A stretch of 64,000 nucleotides of DNA from Clostridium lundense DSM 17049. Lineage in GTDB: Bacteria > Bacillota > Clostridia > Clostridiales > Clostridiaceae. Below are positions 8,319 through 16,574 of the stretch, piece after piece. The position numbers were made by a program, and so were the translations under genes. Each line of letters opens with the position of its first letter. Positions within the stretch are counted from its first letter, which is position 1. The stretch is from positions 1 through 64,000 of the forward strand of contig NZ_JHVC01000011.1 of the NCBI RefSeq assembly GCF_000619945.1, read 5' to 3'. Under the pieces are notes generated by a model. That model ran no database searches. It was given only the letters and a program-made list of their open reading frames with translations, and had not been told where the DNA came from.

Positions 8319-9985
8319 GCTTTCACCTCCTTTGGTATTACAAAACTTACAAGTGTTCCTTTATTTTTCATACTTTTTATTTTTAATGTACAGTTTTGCC
8401 CATATAATAGTTTTAATCTTTCATTTACATTTTTTAGTCCTATACCACCTGACTTCTTGTAAATTACTTTTAGCTTATCTTCATCCATTCCTATGCCATC
8501 ATCCTGAATCTCAAAAACTAGGCTATTTTCTAAGGAAGTGGCTTCTATGGTAACTATTCCCCCAGAAGGCTTTGGTAAAATACCATGTTTTATAGAGTTT
8601 TCAATAATAGGCTGAAGTATAAAAACTGGTACTTTATAGTTAAGTAATGCGTTAGGAATATCTATGTTTATTTTAAGCCTATCTCCAAATCTTGCATGCT
8701 CTATAGAAAGATAAGAATTTAAAAAGTCTAATTCCTCTTTAATTGTAACGAAATCCTCAGTTTTCTTCAATGTTTGCCTAAAGTAATTTGATAGGTCAAT
8801 GATAAGTTCTCGAGCTTTATTAGGGTTTACTCTGCAAAATGATGAAATTGTATTTAGAGCATTAAATAAAAAGTGAGGGTGGATTTGGGCCCTTAAAGCT
8901 TTGTATTCTGCTATACAAGCTTCATGAGCAATTTCATTTAGTTTATATATTTGAAGTTGTGTAGATAAAAGACTACTTAATTGTTTTGCAAACTGTATAA
9001 AATAATTATCTATATATTTTTCGGATTTTATTTTTAAGCCTATTACAGCTTCCAACTTATTTTTATGAAAAATTGGAATACAGAAAAAAAGTATTTTTTT
9101 ATCCTTATTAGATACAGATATTATTTTGTAATCAGGATTATAATAATAAGAATTAAGAGCTTCAGATAGAGAAACCAATGGGAAAATTTTGCCACAATAG
9201 TATAGTAATTCTCTATCATTACTTACGAAAACACCTTTAAACTTATTATTATCAAATATTATTTTTGCTACTTTTTCTGCTGTTTCCTTATTAAATCCGT
9301 TTTTTAAATAATTTAATGTTTGTTCTGCTATTATTAAGGCTTTTTGAGCTTGCATAGCACCAATACGATTATATTGATCAGAAGCATTATTTATTATATT
9401 TATAAATATTACAACTCCTAAGGAATTTATCACTATCATAGGAATAGCAATTATTTTTTCTAATTCCAATGCTTCATTAAAAGGCTTAGAAAAAATTAAT
9501 ATAATAATCATTTGTAATATTTCAGCCACCATTGCAGTTAGACAACCTACTTTAGCATCTAAGTTATTATTTCGTGAATATTTTCGTGCAATTCCACCAC
9601 ATAATCCTTCAATAATTGTTGATAATCCACAGGATAATGCGGTAAATCCCCCCATAGTATATCTTTGAAAGCCTGCTATGGAGCCAACAATCATTCCTAC
9701 TAATGGTCCTCCAATATATCCAGCGGTTATAGCACCTATTGGACGAGTATTTGCTAATGCATAAGGATTAATGGTATTTAAAGAATTAGAGGAAGAAGGA
9801 ATTATATTTACTCCGGTATAGGTTCCTATAATGGAGAGGAGGCTAAAGAAAAAGATTATTCTTAATTTATTAAAAAAAGTTGTTGCATTTTTATAAAAAA
9901 ATCTTTTATATATAGAAGTTTGTCCATATACATAAGCAGACAATGCAATTAAGGACATACTTTCTAATAATTGTATATATATCAT
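8315..9985 (-). CDS. LytS/BtsS-type sensor histidine kinase
   Basis: 556 residues. The N-terminal 200 residues form a 5TMR-LYT membrane sensor (NTRPIGAITAGYIGGP is the conserved core), followed by a GAF-like domain (about 215-345), the kinase H-box QIHPHFLFN (His371) and an HATPase domain (ENSIKHG 462-468, DDGIGM). The family senses pyruvate in E. coli (BtsS) and cell-wall or membrane state in staphylococci (LytS). Its position divergent from a CstA-type transporter favours pyruvate or a related carbon signal. The ATG is preceded by AGGGGAG. Confidence 0.93.
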   Translation of the reverse strand: MIYIQLLESMSLIALSAYVYGQTSIYKRFFYKNATTFFNKLRIIFFFSLLSIIGTYTGVNIIPSSSNSLNTINPYALANTRPIGAITAGYIGGPLVGMIVGSIAGFQRYTMGGFTALSCGLSTIIEGLCGGIARKYSRNNNLDAKVGCLTAMVAEILQMIIILIFSKPFNEALELEKIIAIPMIVINSLGVVIFINIINNASDQYNRIGAMQAQKALIIAEQTLNYLKNGFNKETAEKVAKIIFDNNKFKGVFVSNDRELLYYCGKIFPLVSLSEALNSYYYNPDYKIISVSNKDKKILFFCIPIFHKNKLEAVIGLKIKSEKYIDNYFIQFAKQLSSLLSTQLQIYKLNEIAHEACIAEYKALRAQIHPHFLFNALNTISSFCRVNPNKARELIIDLSNYFRQTLKKTEDFVTIKEELDFLNSYLSIEHARFGDRLKINIDIPNALLNYKVPVFILQPIIENSIKHGILPKPSGGIVTIEATSLENSLVFEIQDDGIGMDEDKLKVIYKKSGGIGLKNVNERLKLLYGQNCTLKIKSMKNKGTLVSFVIPKEVKA

Positions 9986-10216
9986 AGGTAGGACTCCCCT
10001 TAAAATTAATATTATTTCTAATTATACATAAAACCTATAATATTTAAATGGTTTTAAGGGGTAAAATTTGACTATTCGCCTCCTAAAATTTGCATTTCAA
10101 CCTAAAAAAGTTACATTTTAACAGTAGGATATATGCTAAAATTCTGAATTTTAATATAATTTAATTATAGGATTTCAACTATATAAAAGTTTTAATTCAA
10201 TTAGGGGGGGTGTGTT
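9986..10216. promoter_or_regulatory. Divergent control region with candidate LytTR direct repeat
   Basis: Two similar 9-mers lie 21 bases apart: CATTTCAAC at 10093-10101 and CATTTTAAC at 10114-10122. Read on the minus strand (TAGGTTGAA, ACTGTTAAA) each matches about 7 of 9 positions of the LytTR half-site [TA][AC][CA]GTTN[AG][TG], and 9+12 spacing is the usual LytTR arrangement. A second direct repeat (TAAAATTTG at 10062 and 10084) lies just upstream. The assignment is inferred from pattern and position. Confidence 0.5.
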
Positions 10217-11686
10217 ATGATATCATTTATTTTTTCTCTAATTTTATTAGTAGTAGGGTATTGTATCTATGGAAAAGTAGTAGAAAGAGCTTTTGGAGTA
10301 GATGAAAGTATACAAACACCTGCTATTAGATTACAAGATGGCGTTGATTATGTGCCTATGCCTGAATGGAAAATATTTCTAATACAGTTTTTGAATATTG
10401 CAGGCCTTGGTCCAATATTTGGAGCAATTTTAGGTGCAATGTTTGGGCCAGCAGCTTTCTTGTGGATTGTTTTTGGATGTTTATTTGCAGGAGGAGTACA
10501 TGACTTCTTTTCAGGAATGTTATCAGTTAGACATGATGGAGCAAGTGTGCCAGAAATAGTTGGTAAGTATCTTGGAAATGGTTTTAAACAGTTTATGAGG
10601 GTATTTTCAGTTGTATTATTAGTTTTAGTAGGTGTAGTCTTTGTAATGGGACCAGCAGGATTGCTTGCTAGTTTAACGCCAGAATCTTTAGACAAGACCT
10701 TTTGGTTATATGTTATATTTGCATACTATATTTTAGCGACATTACTTCCAATAGATAAACTTATTGGTAAGATTTATCCAATATTTGGAGTATCATTACT
10801 TATAATGGCTTTAGGAGTGGGTGGAAAACTAATAATAGATGGCTATCCAATACCAGAAGTTATACCAGCAAATCTTTATAATATGCATAGTAATCCAGAA
10901 GCTACACCATTATTTCCAGTATTATTTATAACTATTGCCTGTGGTGCTATATCTGGCTTTCATTCAACTCAGTCACCATTAATGGCAAGATGTATAACTA
11001 GTGAAAAGCAGGGTAGAAGAATATTTTATGGATCTATGGTGGCAGAAGGAGTAGTGGCTTTAATTTGGGCAGCAGCAGCAATGAGTTTTTTTGCAGGACC
11101 ACATGGAGTGGATGGAGTAACTAAGTTAAATGATGTTATGGCTGCTAACAAAAATAATGCAGCATGGGCAGTAAGTACTATTTGTAATTCACTGCTTGGA
11201 AAGGTTGGAGGAGCTCTTGCTATATTGGGTGTTGTGGCATGTCCCATAACTTCAGGAGATACAGCTTTCAGAAGCGCTAGACTTACTATAGCAGATTCAA
11301 TTAAGTATAAGCAGGAAAATATTAAAAGTAGATTAATAATAAGCGTACCCCTATTTGTAGTTGGATTTATATTAACTAAGATAGATTTTAATATTATTTG
11401 GAGATATTTTGGATGGTCAAATCAAGCATTAGCAACAGTAGTGCTTTGGGCATCAGCCATGTATTTAGTCTGGAACAAAAAGTCTCATTGGATTGCAAGT
11501 ATACCAGCAACATTTATGACTGCAGTAAGTATAAGCTATATTATTGTTGCGCCAGAAGGATTTAAACTGTCTACAACAGTAGGATATCCAATAGGAATAA
11601 TAGGAGCAATAGTTATATTAGGAATATTTTTATTTAAAGCAAAACAAAAAATAGAAAGTTTAGGCACGAGTTCTAAAACAGTTTAA
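10217..11686 (+). CDS. cstA: CstA/BtsT-family transporter (probable pyruvate or peptide uptake)
   Basis: A 489-residue polytopic protein of the carbon-starvation CstA family with more than ten hydrophobic helices. Conserved parts include the N-terminal GKVVERAFG, FLNIAGLGPIFGAILGA, the GGVHDFFSGMLSVRHDG loop, FHSTQSP, and CPITSGDTAFRSAR. It is shorter than E. coli CstA/BtsT (about 700), as is usual in Firmicutes. E. coli BtsT and CstA carry pyruvate. The ATG follows GGGGGGTG. The divergent LytS/LytR pair probably controls it. Confidence 0.93.
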   Translation: MISFIFSLILLVVGYCIYGKVVERAFGVDESIQTPAIRLQDGVDYVPMPEWKIFLIQFLNIAGLGPIFGAILGAMFGPAAFLWIVFGCLFAGGVHDFFSGMLSVRHDGASVPEIVGKYLGNGFKQFMRVFSVVLLVLVGVVFVMGPAGLLASLTPESLDKTFWLYVIFAYYILATLLPIDKLIGKIYPIFGVSLLIMALGVGGKLIIDGYPIPEVIPANLYNMHSNPEATPLFPVLFITIACGAISGFHSTQSPLMARCITSEKQGRRIFYGSMVAEGVVALIWAAAAMSFFAGPHGVDGVTKLNDVMAANKNNAAWAVSTICNSLLGKVGGALAILGVVACPITSGDTAFRSARLTIADSIKYKQENIKSRLIISVPLFVVGFILTKIDFNIIWRYFGWSNQALATVVLWASAMYLVWNKKSHWIASIPATFMTAVSISYIIVAPEGFKLSTTVGYPIGIIGAIVILGIFLFKAKQKIESLGTSSKTV

Positions 11687-11697
11687 TTATATTTTTA

Positions 11698-11727
11698 AGA
11701 GCATTCTGTGATGGATGCTCTCACTTT
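11698..11727 (+). terminator. Probable terminator after cstA
   Basis: A 7-bp stem (AGAGCAT 11698-11704 with ATGCTCT 11715-11721) is followed by CACTTTTAATTTT just after the cstA stop. Confidence 0.6.
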
Positions 11728-11802
11728 TAATTTTCTGTAGTGTTAATGGAGAAAAAGCATCCTTCACTGTCAATTGTCAACTAAAAAGTGTATGGATACA
11801 TT

Positions 11803-11830
11803 TTGACGTATTTATATAATTCTTTATAAT
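11803..11830 (+). promoter_or_regulatory. Promoter of the ECF S-component gene
   Basis: TTGACG (11803-11808) and TATAAT (11825-11830) are separated by 16 bases and lie about 45 bases upstream of the start codon, preceded by a short repeat also found near position 340. Confidence 0.6.
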
Positions 11831-11875
11831 AATATTAAAAATTAATAATGTTGTAAAGGAGATAAGTAAAACATT

Positions 11876-12427
11876 ATGGAAAATAGACTAAAAAGTAAAA
11901 TAACAACATCAGAGATAGTTTATATTGCATTAATGATGGCAGCTACTTGTGCTGTTACTATGACTATAAGAATACCTACATTCATAGGTTATACTCATTT
12001 AGGGGATAGTATGGTGTTTTTAGCAGCTATAATTTTAGGAAAAAGAAGGGGTACAATAGCAGCAGCATTAGGAATGTTTTTAGCTGATATACTTGGGGGA
12101 TATGCAGTATGGGCTCCATTTACATTGGTAATAAAAGGTGTTATGGCATATATTGCAGCTAGTATAGCTTATAGAGATAATTATGATGGTAATAATTTGA
12201 AAAATAATATATTTGCATTTATTTGTGCTGGAATTTGGATGATTGGAGCTTATTATGTAGCTAATGCAATAATTACAAGATTTGTTTATGTGCAGGCTGC
12301 AAGTTTAGGAGAAAGTTTAGCCATAGCTTTGGGAGAAGTTCCAGGAAATATTATAGAAGTTGTGGTAGGAATTGTAATAGCGCTTCCATTAATAAAAGGA
12401 CTTAAGAACTATTTTTACAGGAAATAA
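11876..12427 (+). CDS. ECF transporter S component (substrate-binding membrane protein)
   Basis: 183 residues with five to six hydrophobic helices, in the ECF-type riboflavin/HMP S-component superfamily (GYTHLGDSMVFLAAIILGKRRGTIAAALG is split across helices 2 and 3). Such proteins bind a vitamin or its precursor and work with the shared EcfA/A'/T module, which is not in this window. No riboswitch is visible in the short leader, so the substrate stays unknown. The GEVPGN segment near residue 157 is typical of the family. The ATG at 11876 follows AAAGGAG. Confidence 0.88.
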   Translation: MENRLKSKITTSEIVYIALMMAATCAVTMTIRIPTFIGYTHLGDSMVFLAAIILGKRRGTIAAALGMFLADILGGYAVWAPFTLVIKGVMAYIAASIAYRDNYDGNNLKNNIFAFICAGIWMIGAYYVANAIITRFVYVQAASLGESLAIALGEVPGNIIEVVVGIVIALPLIKGLKNYFYRK

Positions 12428-12508
12428 ATAATACTATTAAAAATTTATGAAAAAATCTGTTGCATTTTCAATATATAAGTGCTAGAATTATAAATAATTT
12501 AATAAGTG

Positions 12509-12694
12509 GTTCGGATGAAGGTAATAGGAGAGAGGCGAAAGCCCACCGAAGATGTTAATCTTTCAGGTACCATTATTTATGGGGAGGACTGTTATTGGAC
12601 GAAACTCTGGAGAGACTCTTAAATGAGCACCGAAGGAGCAAGTTGGGATATCCCAATGAAACTCTCAGGTAAAAGGACAGAGAATAGAACTGTA
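12509..12694 (+). ncRNA. Tandem glycine riboswitch (two aptamers)
   Basis: Two successive glycine aptamers are readable. Aptamer 1 (about 12520-12600) has AGGAGAGA, CACCGAAG, CTTTCAGGT and the linker GGACTGTT. Aptamer 2 (about 12602-12683) has CTCTGGAGAGA, GCACCGAAGGAGCAA, CTCTCAGGTAAAAGGACAGAG. It lies directly upstream of an AGCS-type symporter gene and ends in an intrinsic terminator. CTCTGG (12605-12610) can pair either with CAGAG (12678-12682), closing P1 of aptamer 2, or with CCAGAG (12697-12702), which is part of the terminator's left arm. Glycine binding would therefore favour termination. Confidence 0.95.
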
Positions 12695-12698
12695 ATCC

Positions 12699-12735
12699 AG
12701 AGGTCTATCATTTTTTGAGAAGACCTCTATTTTAT
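12699..12735 (+). terminator. Riboswitch-controlled terminator
   Basis: An 8-bp stem AGAGGTCT (12699-12706) / AGACCTCT (12721-12728) is followed by ATTTTATTT. Its left arm overlaps the sequence that can pair with the 5' strand of aptamer-2 P1, which makes it the expression platform of the glycine riboswitch. Confidence 0.85.
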
Positions 12736-12791
12736 TTGCGTTGTCTCTATTCATCCTCTGTCCAAATTAAAAATAATAGGAGGATGGGAAA

Positions 12792-14204
12792 ATGGAAAAA
12801 TTAATTCAAATCTTTAACAAAATCGATTCAATAGTATGGGGAGCACCTTTACTAATATTACTTGTAGGTACAGGAATTTATCTAACTGTACGTCTAGGAT
12901 TTCTTCAAATAACAAAACTTCCATTAGCATTTAAATACCTTTTTTCAAAAGAAGATCAAGACAGCCAAGGAGTAGGAGATGTAACTAGTTTCCAAGCTTT
13001 GTGTACTGCACTTGCAGCAACAATTGGTACAGGAAATATTGTAGGTGTAGCTACAGCAATTAAAGCAGGAGGACCTGGAGCTTTATTTTGGATGTGGATG
13101 GCAGCATTCTTTGGAATGGCTACTAAATATGCAGAGGGTTTACTTGCGGTAAAGTACAGAGTAACAGATAAAAATGGTCAGATGTCTGGCGGACCTATGT
13201 ACTATATTGAGAGAGGTTTAGGAAAAAAGTGGTTAGCAAAAATGTTTGCAGTATTTGGAATAGGAGTTGCTTTCTTTGGAATAGGAACTTTTGCTCAAAT
13301 AAATGCCATATCTGATTCTTTAAAGGATTCTTATGGTGTGCCAGCTATAGCTTCAGGAGTTGTAATAACAGTACTTGTAGCTATGGTTACTTTAGGGGGT
13401 ATAAACACTATTGCTAAAGTAGCAGAAAAGATAGTTCCATTTATGGCTATATTATATATAACAGCTTCTTTAGTAATTTTAGTATTAAATATTAAATTAG
13501 TGCCAGCAGCTATAGGTTTAATTTTAGAAAGTGCTTTTAAACCTAGTGCAGCTATAGGAGGATTTTTAGGTGCCACAGTGAAGCAAGCTATACAAAATGG
13601 TGTGGCTAGAGGAGTATTCTCTAATGAATCAGGTTTAGGAAGTGCTCCGATTGCAGCAGCTGCTGCAAAGACTAAATCCTGTGTACGTCAGGGACTTATA
13701 TCAATGACAGGAACATTTATAGATACAATAGTTATATGTACTATGACAGGAATAACTTTAATACTTACAGGCACTTGGAAATCTGATTTAGTAGGAGCGG
13801 CTATGACAAATGCAGCTTTTGTAAATGGAATACCTGTTCCAGTAGTAGGTAAATTTATAATAACTGTTGGTCTTTTATTCTTTGCATTCACTACTATATT
13901 GGGATGGAATTACTATGGAGAAAGATGTACAGAATATTTATTTGGAGTTAATGGCATAAAACCTTATAGATATATATTTATTGGAATAGTTGCAATAGGA
14001 GGACTTGCTATATTAAAGTTAGATTTAATATGGATAATTGCAGATATAGTAAATGGTCTTATGGCTATACCAAATTTAATAGCTCTTATTGGACTTAGTG
14101 GTATTGTAGTAAGTGAAACTAAAAAATATTTTACTAAATTAAAAAATAATGAATGGGTAGAAGATGAACCAGTACAAGAATTAAGGAAGGTAGCATCTAG
14201 ATAA
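12792..14204 (+). CDS. Sodium:alanine/glycine symporter (AGCS family)
   Basis: A 470-residue polytopic symporter of the AGCS (AlsT/AgcS) family. The N-terminal FNKIDSIVWGAPLLILLVGTG is split over the first helix, and the conserved stretches TALAATIGTGNIVGVATAI, GGPGALFWMW, ATKYAEG, GGPMYYIERGLG and GVARGVFSNESGLGSAP are all present. The glycine riboswitch in its leader makes glycine the likely main substrate. The ATG follows AGGAGGATGGGAAA. A stem with T run (14238-14271) ends the unit. Confidence 0.95.
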   Translation: MEKLIQIFNKIDSIVWGAPLLILLVGTGIYLTVRLGFLQITKLPLAFKYLFSKEDQDSQGVGDVTSFQALCTALAATIGTGNIVGVATAIKAGGPGALFWMWMAAFFGMATKYAEGLLAVKYRVTDKNGQMSGGPMYYIERGLGKKWLAKMFAVFGIGVAFFGIGTFAQINAISDSLKDSYGVPAIASGVVITVLVAMVTLGGINTIAKVAEKIVPFMAILYITASLVILVLNIKLVPAAIGLILESAFKPSAAIGGFLGATVKQAIQNGVARGVFSNESGLGSAPIAAAAAKTKSCVRQGLISMTGTFIDTIVICTMTGITLILTGTWKSDLVGAAMTNAAFVNGIPVPVVGKFIITVGLLFFAFTTILGWNYYGERCTEYLFGVNGIKPYRYIFIGIVAIGGLAILKLDLIWIIADIVNGLMAIPNLIALIGLSGIVVSETKKYFTKLKNNEWVEDEPVQELRKVASR

Positions 14205-14237
14205 TTAAAAACTAATAATTAAGAATTAATAGATGAA

Positions 14238-14271
14238 GATGGAATCCACAAGGTGGGTTTCATCTTTTTTT
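14238..14271 (+). terminator. Terminator after the glycine/alanine symporter
   Basis: A 12-bp stem with two G:U pairs (14238-14249 with 14253-14264) is followed by seven T residues. Confidence 0.75.
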
Positions 14272-14358
14272 AGAATATATTTGCTTGTTTGCATTTGCAA
14301 GCAGCCCATATTTTTATATAAAGAGTAATTTAAAAAAAATATAAATTATCCTGACTTT

Positions 14359-14387
14359 TTGATTGTGTAAGTTGTTATACATAATGA
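14359..14387 (+). promoter_or_regulatory. Candidate promoter of the sigma-factor/ABC operon
   Basis: TTGATT (14359-14364) and TAATGA (14382-14387) are separated by 17 bases, about 35 bases before the sigma-factor start. This looks like a housekeeping promoter rather than an ECF one. Confidence 0.4.
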
Positions 14388-14423
14388 AAGGTGCTTTTTA
14401 ATCGATACAAAGGAGGTAAAGTG

Positions 14424-14966
14424 GTGGACAAAGACTTTTTTTTAATACGAAGAATGAAGCAGGGTGATGAATCTGCGATTAATGATTTTGTAAAGAAGTA
14501 TTATGATGAAATATATCGGTATTGTTATTATAAATTGTCTGATAAGTGGCAGGCTGAAGATTTTACACAAGATACTTTTATTGGGTTTTTTAAACATTTT
14601 AACAGCTATATTCACAAGGGCAAGGCAAAAAACTATCTTTATGTTATTGCAGGAAACTTGTGTAAGAATGAATATAAAAAGCATAAAGAAGTATCCAGCT
14701 GGCAAGTGGAAGGGCAAATAGTAGGTACGAAAGAAGAACAGAAAGAAATTACGCTGAAAGTATCAATGCAGCAGGAGATTTCTAGATTGCCAAAGGAGTT
14801 CAAAGAAGTGATTATATTACATTATTTTCAAAATCTAAAGATTCAAGAAATTGCGCAAATACTGGATATTAACATTTCGTTAGTAAAATATCGTCTTTCG
14901 GAAAGTAAAAAGATGCTTAAAAAGAGCATAGATAAGGAGGATTTTTATGGGTATTCATTTAAATGA
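14424..14966 (+). CDS. ECF-type RNA polymerase sigma factor
   Basis: About 180 residues with region 2 (YYDEIYRYCYYKLSDKWQAEDFTQDTF) and region 4 (LPKEFKEVIILHYFQNLKIQEIAQIL, then SLVKYRLSESKKML), but no regions 1 or 3. AGGAGG at 14411-14416 best serves the GTG at 14424; in-frame GTG 14421 and ATG 14391 are alternatives. The gene overlaps the next by 20 bases, and a membrane protein, ATPase and permease follow, so it probably controls that ABC exporter or its own operon. Confidence 0.9.
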   Translation: MDKDFFLIRRMKQGDESAINDFVKKYYDEIYRYCYYKLSDKWQAEDFTQDTFIGFFKHFNSYIHKGKAKNYLYVIAGNLCKNEYKKHKEVSSWQVEGQIVGTKEEQKEITLKVSMQQEISRLPKEFKEVIILHYFQNLKIQEIAQILDINISLVKYRLSESKKMLKKSIDKEDFYGYSFK

Positions 14967-15687
14967 GGAAGTTCCAGCTTATGATGAAAAAAAGATGATG
15001 CAGACAATTGAGGATGCTAAAAAGGAATATCGAAGACAAATGCTTTTAGAACCTATGAACAGATGGGAGTTTCTATTTCAGCAAATGTTATCTTTGAGTA
15101 AAAGTTATTGGGTCACACAACTTATTGTTTTCTTTGCAGCTGCTTTTAGTTTAGGATTTATGAACTTATATGAAGGTATAAGTGAAAATAAAATGAGTTA
15201 TTGTGCCATCTTTGCACCATTATTAATTATATTTTCAATACCAGAGCTGTGGAAAAATATATCAACTAATACCTATGAAGTAGAAAATACAACGTACTTT
15301 GACTTGCGAAAGGTATATTTTTCAAGATTAGTGTTAGTAGGAATGTTGGATTTGATATTAGCAACTATATTGACTGTAATAACAGTCCAGACAAGTGGAT
15401 TTTCATTATATGAGGCAGTAATCTATTTCTTTGTACCGTTTAATTTTAATTGTTGTATCTGTTTTTCATTGTTATGCAGCAAAAGAAAAATATGTTCAGA
15501 ACTTATTGCTGTAGGTAGCTGCATAAGTGGAGCTGTTTTTTGGTATCTATTGGTGAAAGATTATCATGTGTATGAATTGCTGCAGATGAAAATATGGTAT
15601 GCACTTTTGATTCTTTCCTTAGGATATCTTATTTTTGCAGGAAAAAGAATTGTGAAATCAGGAAGATGTTATTTGGAGGTGTGCTAA
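14947..15687 (+). CDS. Six-helix membrane protein in sigma-factor operon (possible anti-sigma)
   Basis: 246 residues, not assigned to a named family. A charged cytoplasmic N-terminus of about 55 residues (NEEVPAYDEKKMMQTIEDAKKEYRRQ) is followed by about six hydrophobic segments. It overlaps the sigma gene by 20 bases and its stop overlaps the ATPase start. That place in the operon is where an anti-sigma factor usually sits, so the soluble N-terminus could hold the sigma factor. No zinc-finger CxxC or HxxxCxxC motif is visible. The role is inferred from position only. Confidence 0.7.
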   Translation: MGIHLNEEVPAYDEKKMMQTIEDAKKEYRRQMLLEPMNRWEFLFQQMLSLSKSYWVTQLIVFFAAAFSLGFMNLYEGISENKMSYCAIFAPLLIIFSIPELWKNISTNTYEVENTTYFDLRKVYFSRLVLVGMLDLILATILTVITVQTSGFSLYEAVIYFFVPFNFNCCICFSLLCSKRKICSELIAVGSCISGAVFWYLLVKDYHVYELLQMKIWYALLILSLGYLIFAGKRIVKSGRCYLEVC

Positions 15688-16574
15688 TGCAATTACAAGT
15701 AAATAATTTATGTAAGAATTTTAAAGAAAATATGGCTGTTAATCATGTAAGTTTTATATTAGAAAAAGGAGTATATGGCCTGTTAGGAGCTAATGGTGCA
15801 GGAAAGACAACTCTTATGAGAATGCTTTGCACGCTAGTTACTCCTACTAGTGGAACCATAGAGTATGATGAAGAAGACATTAAAGTCATGGATGAAAGAT
15901 ATCGAAGAATTATTGGTTATCTGCCACAGGAATTTGGATATTATCCGGAATTCTCTGCAGAGGATTACCTATTATATATAGCTGCATTAAAGGGCTTAAA
16001 GCCAATAATCGCAAGAAAACGTGTAAATGAATTATTGGAAATAGTTTCACTAACGAAAGTTAGAAGAAAGAAAATAAAAACTTTTTCTGGTGGAATGAAG
16101 AGAAGGCTTGGAATTGCCCAAGCAGTTTTAAATAATCCAGAGATTTTAATATTAGATGAGCCAACGGCAGGACTAGACCCAAAAGAAAGAATTCGATTCC
16201 GTGCGCTCATTAGCCACATTGCTAAGGAGCGAATAGTTTTATTATCTACTCATATTGTGTCAGATTTAGAATCCATAGCAAAAGAAATTTTAATTATGAA
16301 AGAAGGAAGTATCATTGAACAGGGAGAAGTTGAAAAATTACTGTCTAAAATAAAAGGCAAGGTATGGATTTGTTTAGTAGATTTAAAAGAGGCAGAAGAA
16401 TTACGTTCAATGTATTTGTTTAGCAATGAAAGGAACTGTGGTGAGAAAGTTGAACTTAGGATCATTTCAGAAACCAAACCATCAGTATCTGCTATACAGA
16501 TTGATCCTGCTTTGGAGGACTTGTTTATATACTATTTCGGAGAGGTGAATAAAATTGCAGATTTTGAAATATGA
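15687..16574 (+). CDS. ABC transporter ATP-binding protein
   Basis: 295 residues from the ATG at 15687 (TTGGAGG just upstream; the frame is open further 5' but has no ribosome site). Walker A is GANGAGKTT, the Q-loop is LPQEFG, the signature FSGGMKRR, Walker B ILILDEPTAGLD and the switch His in LLSTH. It resembles the drug/bacteriocin-export type ATPases with a short C-terminal extension. It partners with the permease whose start lies inside its 3' end. Confidence 0.93.
   Translation: MQLQVNNLCKNFKENMAVNHVSFILEKGVYGLLGANGAGKTTLMRMLCTLVTPTSGTIEYDEEDIKVMDERYRRIIGYLPQEFGYYPEFSAEDYLLYIAALKGLKPIIARKRVNELLEIVSLTKVRRKKIKTFSGGMKRRLGIAQAVLNNPEILILDEPTAGLDPKERIRFRALISHIAKERIVLLSTHIVSDLESIAKEILIMKEGSIIEQGEVEKLLSKIKGKVWICLVDLKEAEELRSMYLFSNERNCGEKVELRIISETKPSVSAIQIDPALEDLFIYYFGEVNKIADFEI

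Noticed and set aside
10348..10695. Minus-strand ORF inside cstA
   Set aside because: It is rich in Pro/Asn/Thr, has no ribosome site, and is the antisense shadow of a conserved membrane protein. Other such ORFs within genes were left out for the same reason.
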